A stretch of 61,094 nt of DNA from an uncultured Lachnospiraceae bacterium (GTDB lineage Bacteria; Bacillota; Clostridia; Lachnospirales; Lachnospiraceae). Position 1 is the first letter of the stretch; every line of letters begins with the position of its first letter. Under the pieces are notes generated by a model. That model saw only the letters and a program-made list of their open reading frames with translations, searched no databases and was not told where the DNA came from. Shown here one piece after another: positions 1-7,213 of this stretch. The position numbers and the translations under genes were made by a program. The stretch is from assembly GCA_947576945.1 (NCBI GenBank), contig CANPTH010000019.1:1-61094 (forward strand). The letters run 5' to 3'.

Positions 1-19
1 CTATAGCAGATACACATTA

Positions 20-49
20 TTTACACAAGAACTTTCGATACGCTATACT
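20..49 (+). promoter_or_regulatory. Putative sigma-A promoter of the DUF6323/DUF6179 operon
   Basis: TTTACA (20-25) and TATACT (44-49) are separated by 18 bp, close to the sigma-A consensus, and lie upstream of the first gene. Nothing else promoter-like is seen before the gene. Confidence 0.55.
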
Positions 50-65
50 AGGAATGGGCTGGATG

Positions 66-147
66 TGTTACAGTTTGCGGCCAGTCAGGCCGTGAACTGT
101 AACAGTGATTGTCACTGTTGACGGTGCCCTGCACTTCGCTGCAGGGC
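66..147 (+). promoter_or_regulatory. Structured 5' leader with three hairpins
   Basis: Three inverted repeats follow one another. TGTTACAGTT and CGGCC (from 66) pair with GGCCG and AACTGTAACA (to 103), with a two-base internal mismatch. AACAGTGA/TCACTGTT (101-119) overlaps the first by a few bases, so the two hairpins compete. GCCCTGCA/TGCAGGGC (126-147) is perfect. A related stretch (GTCAGGCCGTGAA, TGTAAC) recurs near 28.35 kb. The role is unknown: attenuator, processing site or repeat. Confidence 0.4.
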
Positions 148-178
148 ATCCTATAGTAGACGACAAGGAGGGATGCTC

Positions 179-703
179 TTGGATCAGGATTGGATGGTTT
201 TACTGCAGGAGAATCAGGTGGGGAAGGTGGTAGAGACAAACCGTGCCACGGCACAGTATGGGCTTGCGCTGACCGAAGAGGAGGCGAAGCTGATTGTGCG
301 GGAGCGGACGGATACACTGCGGGAACAGAAACGGGTTGAATTCGGGGATTCTATTACCCCAAAGATCATCTATGAATTCTGTGACTCGGACTTTATCGAC
401 CAGAATAATTATGTGGAGACGATCGTCCGGCTGCAGGAGATTTTCTATCTGTATAAGAACGAGATGCTGGATGAGATATCTGATGACGAGCTTCTGCATC
501 TGATGAAGGAGCAGTTCGAGGAACTGTGCTTCGGAGATCTGGATTATCTGGAAAGTACGTGCCTGCATAACTTTGCGCAGGCAGTCCGGGCAGGATACTG
601 CGGATATAAGGCGGCGGACGGACGCGGAGAGGCGACTGCCTTCGATGAAGTAAAGCGGTGGGACTATGACCTGTATCTGGAGGCGCTGCGGGATCTGTGC
701 TGA
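179..703 (+). CDS. DUF6323 family protein
   Basis: This is a soluble, acidic protein of about 174 residues without signal peptide or membrane segment. It resembles the DUF6323 proteins that sit next to DUF6179 proteins in Lachnospiraceae; the family has no known activity. An ATG at 173 directly abuts the AAGGAGGG ribosome binding site (165-172), which is too close, so TTG at 179 with about 6 nt spacing is preferred; the two starts differ by two residues. The gene is followed by the DUF6179 gene in the same direction. The family call rests on remembered similarity and conserved pairing, not on a motif of known function. Confidence 0.75.
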   Translation: MDQDWMVLLQENQVGKVVETNRATAQYGLALTEEEAKLIVRERTDTLREQKRVEFGDSITPKIIYEFCDSDFIDQNNYVETIVRLQEIFYLYKNEMLDEISDDELLHLMKEQFEELCFGDLDYLESTCLHNFAQAVRAGYCGYKAADGRGEATAFDEVKRWDYDLYLEALRDLC

Positions 704-846
704 AAGTAGGGGCAGTCTTTCGGTACGGTGAAGGATCTGTGACAGCAGCGGATTTTCGGAAGAGGATTATGGCAGTGTCAGGTTTGATGTTGGATCATGA
801 CAGGGAAAACTGTGTCGGATGGAAGGATCCGGGGAGGAGGAGTGCC

Positions 847-1782
847 ATGTATACAATGGAAGAACTGGTGCCGATCGTGGGCAGACTGGCGGAAAAGTAT
901 TGTGCCGGTGAGAGTTCGTCGGTGACGTATGAGAGGGCGGAGCAGCTGATGGGAGCTGTCCTGTACTGTATTCGTGAGGCGGAGGATGCAGGGACAGATA
1001 TGCCAGGTTCTGCTGTGCAAGATGCAGGGGGAGATATGACATATATGTCAGATAACTTGGAGCTGTCGGATAATCCTGTGACGGATCGGGTAAAAACGGT
1101 GAAGACTGTGGCAGCGCATCAGAAAGCCGTGGTGGTATCGAAGGAGATGTCGGCAAACCAGGCGTATGAGAGGGGTGTAAAACTTGTAAAACAGAAGACG
1201 GAATACGGGCTTGCGCTGTACAACCGGCTGATAACGAACTTTGCGTGGTATGGCAGCATGTGCCTGCATGATACGATGGTAAAGGGGATACCGGAATTTT
1301 TCAAGTGGTATGACTGTCTGCTGGAGCCGCAGAATACGATTCTGACACTGGATTATCCGGTGTTACGCGACCTGTCGGGTCTTGCGGGGATTGACAGAAT
1401 CTATGCATTTCTGGAATGTATCCGTTTAGAGCAGAAATTCCTGGGGAAATTACCGCATGAGTATGTGCGCGCAACGCTGTCTGAATATAACAGCGGGTAT
1501 GCAGAAGCGATAGAAAATGTCTGCGAAATCGTGCTGAGTTCGGTGCTTAGGCATATGCTGGCGAAGAAGCCGCTGACAGAACCCAGGCTTGAAAAGGATG
1601 ATCAGCTGCGAATCCAGTCTATATGCGGTCAGACGGATACGGCAGGTTTAAGACAGCTGCTGGAAGAGGCGGTGGAGGCATTATGCGTCGAATATTTTGA
1701 AGGGGATGCGGGCCTGTGTGCGTATCTGCAGTGTGCGGTGGCAGATATGGCGGTGCGGATGAAAGCTGACAGTTTATATTAA
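847..1782 (+). CDS. DUF6179 domain-containing protein
   Basis: A soluble protein of 311 residues when read from ATG 847, which has a very good ribosome binding site (GGGGAGGAGG at 831-840). The open frame extends upstream to a GTG at 697 overlapping the previous stop, but no ribosome binding site supports that start. The N-terminus (MYTMEELVPIVGRLAEKY) and the helical body fit the DUF6179 family, which travels with DUF6323; function is unknown. Residues about 20-110 include a low-complexity region rich in Asp, Gly and Met. It is very likely co-transcribed with the DUF6323 gene, so the two products probably act together. Confidence 0.7.
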   Translation: MYTMEELVPIVGRLAEKYCAGESSSVTYERAEQLMGAVLYCIREAEDAGTDMPGSAVQDAGGDMTYMSDNLELSDNPVTDRVKTVKTVAAHQKAVVVSKEMSANQAYERGVKLVKQKTEYGLALYNRLITNFAWYGSMCLHDTMVKGIPEFFKWYDCLLEPQNTILTLDYPVLRDLSGLAGIDRIYAFLECIRLEQKFLGKLPHEYVRATLSEYNSGYAEAIENVCEIVLSSVLRHMLAKKPLTEPRLEKDDQLRIQSICGQTDTAGLRQLLEEAVEALCVEYFEGDAGLCAYLQCAVADMAVRMKADSLY

Positions 1783-1928
1783 ATCATTATTTCTTCACTA
1801 CGGATTGGTGTCCGGACCGTAGATTCGGAATCGCAGGGCCGAAGTCGAGATCCGGTACATGAATTCTGTAATCTTTCTTTGGAGAATGCCGTGAAAATGC
1901 TCCCGTAGGGAGGTAAGAATGCAATATT

Positions 1929-1958
1929 ATACGGGGAGACGTGACGGCCTCCCCGTAT
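1929..1958. terminator. Hairpin between convergent genes, possible terminator for the minus strand
   Basis: ATACGGGGAG (1929-1938) pairs perfectly with CTCCCCGTAT (1949-1958). It lies between the DUF6179 gene and the convergent kinase gene. On the minus strand it is followed by an AT-rich stretch; on the plus strand there is no T run. A small hairpin (CTCCC/GGGAG) lies just before it. The rest of 1783-2020 shows no gene. Confidence 0.4.
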
Positions 1959-2020
1959 TGGACAAAAACAGATGACAGATGATACTGCATGGTGCAGCTT
2001 CTTGTACATCGGTCTGATCG

Positions 2021-2617
2021 TTACTTTATGGCTTCTGCCAGAATTCTGACACATCTGTCAATTCCGAGTTCTCCGGCATTCAAAAACAGGTCGTAGTATT
2101 CAGGTGCGCCCCACTCCCAGTTGGTGACGGAATTGTAGAAACCGCCTCTTCGTTTATCATTTCGTTTCAGTGCATTTTCGGCCTCAGACTGCTGGATTCC
2201 TTCCCGCTCGATAGCTCTCTGGATCCGTTTCTGTTTGTCTGCGTAGACGAATACTCTTAAAGCATTCACGTGTTCCCGCAGGATATAGCCGGAAGCCCTG
2301 CCGACGATCACACAGTTTCCTTTCGCTGCAGCTTCTTCTATGATGCGTTCCTCCTCGAGAAACAGCTTGTCGGCCAAAGGCAGTTCCCGGTTGCCGGAGA
2401 GACCGCCGAGGCCTGTCTTTGCAAGGTTCATCAGGATACCGCCGGCAGTGCTCTCGTCAAGATCTTCAATCTGGAAGTAAGGGATTTCCAGATTTTTGGC
2501 GGCTTTGATCAGGATGTTTCTGTCATAGAGTTTATAGCCCAGAGCTTCTGCCAGCTTTTTGCCGATTTCATTCCCTCCGCTGGCATACCGTCGTTCGATT
2601 GTTACGATATTATACAT
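2021..2617 (-). CDS. Cytidylate kinase-like family protein
   Basis: A protein of 198 residues resembling the cytidylate kinase-like P-loop family common in gut Clostridia. The N-terminal strand and loop (ITIERRYASGGNEIGKKLAEAL, read here as IVTIERRYASGG then NEIGKKLA) form a degenerate phosphate-binding loop. A following YDRNIL segment and an IVGRASGYIL segment at about residues 100-110 are typical of the family. True CMP kinase activity is uncertain because this family is broader than Cmk. The start has a purine-rich ribosome binding site (AAAGGGGGAA) and a promoter at 2658-2686. It is transcribed alone. Confidence 0.8.
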   Translation of the reverse strand: MYNIVTIERRYASGGNEIGKKLAEALGYKLYDRNILIKAAKNLEIPYFQIEDLDESTAGGILMNLAKTGLGGLSGNRELPLADKLFLEEERIIEEAAAKGNCVIVGRASGYILREHVNALRVFVYADKQKRIQRAIEREGIQQSEAENALKRNDKRRGGFYNSVTNWEWGAPEYYDLFLNAGELGIDRCVRILAEAIK

Positions 2618-2657
2618 AAATAATTCCCCCTTTTTCTGTTAGTTTTCTCTTAATTCT

Positions 2658-2686
2658 ATTATAAACACTCTTTTTGGATATCTCAA
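2658..2686 (-). promoter_or_regulatory. Sigma-A promoter of the cytidylate kinase-like gene
   Basis: Read on the minus strand, TTGAGA (2686-2681) and TATAAT (2663-2658) are separated by exactly 17 bp, about 40 bp before the start codon. Confidence 0.65.
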
Positions 2687-2776
2687 TTTATTTTTTCAGA
2701 AAATTTCAATTACTTGTTACGATGCTGTACTTATGGTATGCTTTTGTCAAATACAGATGAAATGGGAGAAGGGGCG

Positions 2777-2908
2777 ATGACATATTATAACGCTGAGGGT
2801 ATTTTGATCCGGAATCCGGAGCCGGGGGACGTGGAAGTGATCGTGCGGGAAGAGCTGGCGCGGGGATATGGCCGTTTCTATTATACTTCCCATTGCAGGG
2901 AAGCGTAA
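2777..2908 (+). pseudogene. Possible GNAT acetyltransferase N-terminal remnant
   Basis: An ATG at 2777 behind a GGGAGAAGGGG-like ribosome binding site opens 43 residues. The segment IRNPEPGDVEVIVREELARGY resembles the first strand and helix of GNAT N-acetyltransferases. The frame then runs into a 54-nt palindrome and stops, so the acetyl-CoA-binding core is missing. It is read as a gene truncated by the insertion or deletion that left the palindrome. It could also be a chance ORF; the family hint is short. Confidence 0.35.
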
Positions 2909-2921
2909 CGAAAACGGCCAT
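2868..2921. repeat. 54-nt imperfect palindromic element
   Basis: ATGGCCGTTT and CTTCCC in the left arm match AAAACGGCCAT and GGGAAG in the right arm, around an ATTGCA loop. About 19 of 24 positions pair, several of the rest as G-U. There is no T run, so it looks more like a REP/MITE-type element than a simple terminator. It forms the 3' end of the GNAT remnant. Confidence 0.5.
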
Positions 2922-2955
2922 ATTGTGTCATTCGATCATGGCGGGGTGTATGGGC

Positions 2956-4419
2956 CTACTGCAGGCGGAGATAGCCGTCCAGCGAATCCTGGATCTCCTG
3001 CACCGTCATGGACTCGCTCTGCCACAGGCTGCTGTTGTATCCGATGGGGCTTAACAGGAAGTCATCCTTTCTGTCCTGATCGACAACGAAGAGCAGAGTA
3101 TAGCGCAGCGTCTCGCCTTTGTTCACCTGCTGATAGAAGAAGGACTTGCGGTCCTCGCCCTGGGTGTGGACTGCACTGTCGATATAGACGGCACTGTGAT
3201 CCATCTGCAGATAATATTCTTCGGCGGGAACGGCTTCATAGGAATCCTCGGCCCAGGTGAAGGAGCCGTCCGGGTTTTTCTCCACATAAGTCAGGTCAAG
3301 GTTCAGGGAAGCCTCAAAGGCGGCCGCCTCGTCATCGTAGCAGGTCACTTCCACATCGACGCGCAGGATCTCCTGATTCGTGCGCTCTTCCGAAAGCAGC
3401 TGCAGGTTCTTGTCATAGTGCTGCCTTGTGTAAGGGCGCAGGGTCTGGTCAGGATTCAGCCATCCGTCAAATCTGGAGTAGTCGAAGAAGCCCTCTTTGT
3501 CGAATCCTGCAATACTGTCCAGAAATGCATAGTCTGTGATCCTGTAACCGAAAGAACCGTCATACAGACGCAATTCTTCGCCCAGCGGGTGAATCTTTTC
3601 CGCAGGGATACCCTGCCGCATCAGGTCGTCCCATCTGCCGGCGGCATCTGTCTGTGCCGCGGCAGCAGCCTCCTCCTCCTTTTCTCTGAGTTCTTTATCC
3701 TCCACAGTCTCATAGCTGCCGTCTCCGGTTCTTTCGATCTGCAGGGCTTCGGCGAATTTCAGCAGTTCCTCCCGGGAAACCGAATAGTCGGCCCGGATAT
3801 CGAGGACGTAGCCGGCATGTTCGTTGAACAGGAAAAGCCAGGTGGCGGAGCGGTATTTATCGGCTTCTTTGAAGGTGATCACGTCCGCCGCCATGTTGCC
3901 GATCTGCGTATGCTCCACCTGGTCTATGTGTTCCACGACGATCTGGCCGTTGATGCTGTCCAGTTCCGCCATGGTGTAGATGGGCATGACGGTGATCCAG
4001 CGGTTGTCCGTCTGACTTCTGTACTGGCCGGAGCCGTCGTCGCTCATGCCCTCCGGCAGATAGCCAGCCGTTACCTTATATTCTCCAGGGATCAGGTCAT
4101 AGTTGAGATCGAATGCATAGGTGACGCTGTCGGTCTCTTCCTGTACATTTTTCTGAAAGTAGGATACTGCCGCGTATACGCCGGACGGTATTGCTGCGGC
4201 CAGGACAACGGCTGCCGCCGCACCGATCCATCTTCTGTAGGTTTTTGGCTGTTTCTTCATGGAATGAGAAGTTCCTCTGGTTTTTCCTGTTTGCCTGTCG
4301 GAATCTGTAAACTTCTTTTTGTTCATCTTTTTTCGTTCCTCTCTTCGTATGATATCGTACGCTTCCTGCAGCCGGTCTTCCACCACCTGCGGGAGTTTTT
4401 CTTCCCTGTATGTGTTCAT
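2956..4419 (-). CDS. DUF4367 domain-containing putative anti-sigma factor
   Basis: A protein of 487 residues with a basic cytoplasmic N-terminus (about 1-60), one membrane segment at about 61-85 (WIGAAAAVVLAAAIPSGVYA) and a large outer domain. The early outer part (GEYKVTAGYLPEGMS, then a segment on membrane-anchored sensing) fits DUF4367, a domain usually fused to the membrane anchor of clostridial anti-sigma factors. Its start overlaps the stop of the upstream ECF sigma gene by 4 nt (ATG at 4419, stop ending at 4416), so the two are translationally coupled. The inferred role is to hold the sigma factor at the membrane until an envelope signal arrives. The signal is not visible. Residues about 240-260 are Glu/Ala-rich. 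Confidence 0.8.
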   Translation of the reverse strand: MNTYREEKLPQVVEDRLQEAYDIIRREERKKMNKKKFTDSDRQTGKTRGTSHSMKKQPKTYRRWIGAAAAVVLAAAIPSGVYAAVSYFQKNVQEETDSVTYAFDLNYDLIPGEYKVTAGYLPEGMSDDGSGQYRSQTDNRWITVMPIYTMAELDSINGQIVVEHIDQVEHTQIGNMAADVITFKEADKYRSATWLFLFNEHAGYVLDIRADYSVSREELLKFAEALQIERTGDGSYETVEDKELREKEEEAAAAAQTDAAGRWDDLMRQGIPAEKIHPLGEELRLYDGSFGYRITDYAFLDSIAGFDKEGFFDYSRFDGWLNPDQTLRPYTRQHYDKNLQLLSEERTNQEILRVDVEVTCYDDEAAAFEASLNLDLTYVEKNPDGSFTWAEDSYEAVPAEEYYLQMDHSAVYIDSAVHTQGEDRKSFFYQQVNKGETLRYTLLFVVDQDRKDDFLLSPIGYNSSLWQSESMTVQEIQDSLDGYLRLQ

Positions 4420-4934
4420 CGTCGTCCTCCTTTCACATGATCGGCATTCAGTTCCTCCCGCAGCGCCTCGCGTCCGCGTTTCAGGCGGGTGGCCACAGTG
4501 TTTTCTTTCATTTCCATGCAGGCCGCGATTTCTTTGACTTTCAGTCCGTAGACATAGTACAGGGTAAAGATGCTGCGGTCCTGTTCTCTGAGCGGTTCGA
4601 TCAGCTCCCGGAATTCCAGGCTTTCGCCGTCCGGCGCCTGTGCTTCGGTTTCCGGGATATCTTCGACGGAAATACTGCGCTTTTGCTTTTTCAGAATATC
4701 CTTACAGTGATTGATCAGGATACGGATCATCCATGATTTGAAATAAGCATCCTGCCGCAGTGAGCCGACTTTTTCGTAGCAGGTCAGGACGGTTTCCGAC
4801 ATGGCATCCGCCACATCCTCTTCCTCCCTGAGAAAACCGCGGGCAACTCTGTACATGCTCAGTTTGTTTCTCTCGATCAGTTCTATGAAGGCTTCGGCAT
4901 CACCCCTTTTTGCCCTCTTCACAAGAAGTTCCAC
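4416..4934 (-). CDS. ECF-type sigma-70 family RNA polymerase sigma factor
   Basis: A protein of 172 residues with the two-domain ECF layout. Region 2 is at about 15-85 (GFLREEEDVADAMSETVL, then YFKSWMIRILINHCKD) and region 4 at about 110-165 (LKVKEIAACMEMKENTVATR, a helix-turn-helix). It starts with GTG at 4934 behind GGAG. It would direct RNA polymerase to its own operon and probably to envelope-stress genes. An ECF-like promoter (5077-5107) shares its -10 with the second sigma operon of this window, suggesting autoregulation. It is coupled to the DUF4367 anti-sigma gene. Confidence 0.9.
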   Translation of the reverse strand: MELLVKRAKRGDAEAFIELIERNKLSMYRVARGFLREEEDVADAMSETVLTCYEKVGSLRQDAYFKSWMIRILINHCKDILKKQKRSISVEDIPETEAQAPDGESLEFRELIEPLREQDRSIFTLYYVYGLKVKEIAACMEMKENTVATRLKRGREALREELNADHVKGGRR

Positions 4935-5076
4935 CTGTTTTGTCTCCTTTCCTTGGATCAGTATATATTCTGGTACGATTCAGCGCAGGAAATGCGCAGA
5001 TCTGTCTGACCGTTTTTCTATTCGGTCAGTTGATTATGTGACAGCGCCGGCCGGGCGTTTACTATACCTTACACCT

Positions 5077-5107
5077 ATTAGACTGCGGGGGGATGAAGAA
5101 AATTGCA
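5077..5107 (-). promoter_or_regulatory. Putative ECF sigma promoter upstream of the sigma/DUF4367 operon
   Basis: Read on the minus strand, TGCAATT (5107-5101), 17 bp, then GTCTAAT (5083-5077). The same GCAGTCTAAT block, with TGTAAC upstream, precedes the other sigma operon at 21009-21039. Matching sites before two ECF operons suggest autoregulated ECF promoters. Confidence 0.5.
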
Positions 5108-5280
5108 GCTGCTTGATTTTTATTCTTCTTAACTTACAACAAGGGAATACCGTTTTTTGTAAAAAAAGGCGTTATTTGCAGGTAGATTTATAATTTGGAA
5201 GAGCAGTTGGATTGAAAAAAGAGCGAAAGTCTGGTAAGATAATGGGGTGTTGCAGTGATTGCGACGGAATGGAGAGGAAG

Positions 5281-6042
5281 ATGAGACGACAAAAGCAGAG
5301 ACATGTACATAAAGAATCCTTTTCCGTGCTTCTGATTCCGAACACAGGAGGGAAGAGCAGACAGTTCCATGTGACACGGTTTTCTTTCCGGCTGTGTGTG
5401 TGCCTGTTGATCTTTGTGCTGCTGGCAGTTGCTGGTGGAGCTGCCTGGACGGGGTATCAGTTCAGCCGCCAGGAGAATGTGCGCAGGGAGATGGCACAGC
5501 AGGAAGAGAAGATTGTGGCATTGGAGGCGGAGAAAAAGGCGCTGGAGCAGGATAAGGAAACGCTTTTAGCGCAGATGGAAACACTGGAGCAGGAGAAAGA
5601 GACTGTCAAAGAGGAGAAATCTACTGCAGACGCAGGTGAGGAAACAGAAGAAGAGAGTGCACCGGAGAAGGATACGTCCATACCGCGGCGATATCCCTAT
5701 ACGGGCATCAGTACGGTGTTGTCCAATTATTCTGCAGAGCAGCAGTATCTTTCTCTGAATACCAGCTCGGATGGCAACGTGGTTGCCACAGGGGACGGTA
5801 TGGTGGTAACTGTGAACTCGGATGATACCTATGCACATATCATTGAAGTGGAACATAATAACGGTTACAAGACGCGTTACATGTGCCGCGAGGAGGCACA
5901 GACCCAGATGCAGGTCGGAGCGCAGGTGCAGGCAGGTGATATCCTGCTGACGGTATTGACGGATGATACGCAGCTGGATTATCAGGTTCTGTTCGAAGAG
6001 GAAGCGATTGATCCGCTTACGGTATTTGAGGCGAAAGGATAA
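5281..6042 (+). CDS. M23/LytM-like peptidase homologue, probably catalytically dead
   Basis: Read from ATG 5281 (ribosome binding site GGAGAGG) the protein has 253 residues; longer frames from 5212 or 5242 lack a good site. It has a basic cytoplasmic start, one membrane segment (about 33-58), a coiled coil rich in Glu, Lys and Gln (about 65-115), and a C-terminal LytM-like beta domain (VVATGDGMVV, HNNGYKTRY, VQAGDILLTV, IDP). The zinc ligands of active M23 enzymes are missing: the usual HLHFEV segment reads LDYQVLFEE and no HxxxD is present. It is therefore likely an EnvC-like activator or scaffold. TATAAT lies at 5189-5194. A bactofilin gene follows 70 bp downstream, a common pairing in cell-shape modules. 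Confidence 0.8.
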   Translation: MRRQKQRHVHKESFSVLLIPNTGGKSRQFHVTRFSFRLCVCLLIFVLLAVAGGAAWTGYQFSRQENVRREMAQQEEKIVALEAEKKALEQDKETLLAQMETLEQEKETVKEEKSTADAGEETEEESAPEKDTSIPRRYPYTGISTVLSNYSAEQQYLSLNTSSDGNVVATGDGMVVTVNSDDTYAHIIEVEHNNGYKTRYMCREEAQTQMQVGAQVQAGDILLTVLTDDTQLDYQVLFEEEAIDPLTVFEAKG

Positions 6043-6112
6043 AGGGTAACGGCAGAGAAGAGTTTGTAACAGGGATGGAAACAGATCTGTTAATGTAAAA
6101 GGAGGAAAAATC

Positions 6113-6547
6113 ATGTTGGGTAAGAACAAAAGCAGTGCTTCCGATACGGATGCAAGAGTGAAGGTAGGTACAATACTGGGAGACGGTACGGTGTTTGAAG
6201 GTGATTTGCGGGCGCCCGAGGCTGTCAGGATTGATGGCACCGTTAACGGTAATTGCACCTGTGAGAAGGAATTGATCATTGGAAAGAACGGTCATGTGAA
6301 AGGCAATATTTCCGCGCAGCACGTGATCATTTCCGGCAGGGTGGAAGGTGATATTGCGGCTCAGGGGAAACTGGAGCTGCTCTCCACAGGTAAGCTTGTG
6401 GGTAATATTTCCGCCAGATCTCTTGTCATTGATGAGGATGCAAGCTTCGACGGCAGATGTACGATGTCCCAGGGGGAAGGGCCGGTGAAAAAGATTGGCA
6501 TGACACAGACGGAAACTGCCGGTGAGAATGATCCTGCCGGGAAATAA
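6113..6547 (+). CDS. Bactofilin (polymer-forming cytoskeletal protein)
   Basis: A protein of 144 residues behind a strong AAAAGGAGG site. The core (about 20-115) is the right-handed beta-helix of bactofilins, seen as short repeats around Gly and hydrophobic residues (TILGDGTVFEGDL, VRIDGTVNGNC, ISGRVEGDIAAQGKLEL). The ends are polar and probably disordered. Bactofilins self-assemble without nucleotide into membrane-associated filaments and often position M23 or M23-like wall proteins, which fits the gene before it. The likely complex is this bactofilin with the degenerate M23 membrane protein. A terminator follows. Confidence 0.93.
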   Translation: MLGKNKSSASDTDARVKVGTILGDGTVFEGDLRAPEAVRIDGTVNGNCTCEKELIIGKNGHVKGNISAQHVIISGRVEGDIAAQGKLELLSTGKLVGNISARSLVIDEDASFDGRCTMSQGEGPVKKIGMTQTETAGENDPAGK

Positions 6548-6574
6548 AGATAATCATACAAGAATCGGGAAAGG

Positions 6575-6608
6575 AAGGCGTGGACGGATAAATTCGGAAA
6601 CGCCTTTT
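6575..6608 (+). terminator. Rho-independent terminator after bactofilin
   Basis: AAGGCGT (6575-6581) pairs with ACGCCTT (from 6600), followed by a T-rich run. The loop is rather long (about 18 nt). Confidence 0.65.
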
Positions 6609-6670
6609 TCTTTTCCGGTGAATAGAAACAGGAATAACATGGCTATGGGACGTTAAGAGAAAGGACAGAT

Positions 6671-7162
6671 ATGGTACACACGATCGAGCCGGTTTATGAT
6701 GCGCAGTCTGAAATATTGATCCTGGGCAGTTTCCCGTCTGTTAAGTCGCGGGAAATGCAGTTTTTCTACGGGCATAAGCAGAACCGTTTCTGGAAAGTAC
6801 TGGCACAGGTGCTGGAATGCAAAGTACCGGAAGATATCCCGCAGAAGAAGGCCATGCTGACGAAGCATCATATCGCAGTCTGGGACGTGATCGCCAGCTG
6901 TGAGATCACGGGTTCTTCCGATGCCAGTATCCGGGATGTAAAGCCCAACGACCTGTCGCGCATTCTTTTCTGCGCGGACATCCGGGCCATCTATGCCAAT
7001 GGCGGCAAAGCTTATCAGCTGTATCAGAAATATATTTTCCCGCTTACCGGCCGGGAGGCATATCTGCTGCCTTCCACCAGCCCGGCTAATGCGGGGTATT
7101 CATTAGAACGCCTGACAGAGGCATGGAAGGTGATCGTTGAACCGCTTAAAGAAGGTATCTGA
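6671..7162 (+). CDS. DNA-deoxyinosine (hypoxanthine) glycosylase, uracil-DNA glycosylase superfamily
   Basis: A protein of 163 residues behind AGAAAGGAC. The N-terminal motif LGSFPSVKSREMQFFYGH with NRFW (about 17-45) and the C-terminal STSPANAG loop (about 138-145) are those of the UDG family 6 hypoxanthine-DNA glycosylases. The enzyme removes hypoxanthine left in DNA by adenine deamination and so starts base-excision repair. It stands alone, with a convergent trkH gene 50 bp downstream. The family call is secure; the exact base preference is inferred from the family. Confidence 0.88.
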   Translation: MVHTIEPVYDAQSEILILGSFPSVKSREMQFFYGHKQNRFWKVLAQVLECKVPEDIPQKKAMLTKHHIAVWDVIASCEITGSSDASIRDVKPNDLSRILFCADIRAIYANGGKAYQLYQKYIFPLTGREAYLLPSTSPANAGYSLERLTEAWKVIVEPLKEGI

Positions 7163-7213
7163 GGCAGCAGGGGATTGCCATATTGTATGTAGTACAGGAA
7201 AGGTCAGGCGGTG

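Noticed and set aside
3166-4440. Long plus-strand open frame (424 codons)
   Set aside because: It is the reverse of the DUF4367 anti-sigma gene, which has a family match, a coupled sigma gene and a membrane segment in the right place.
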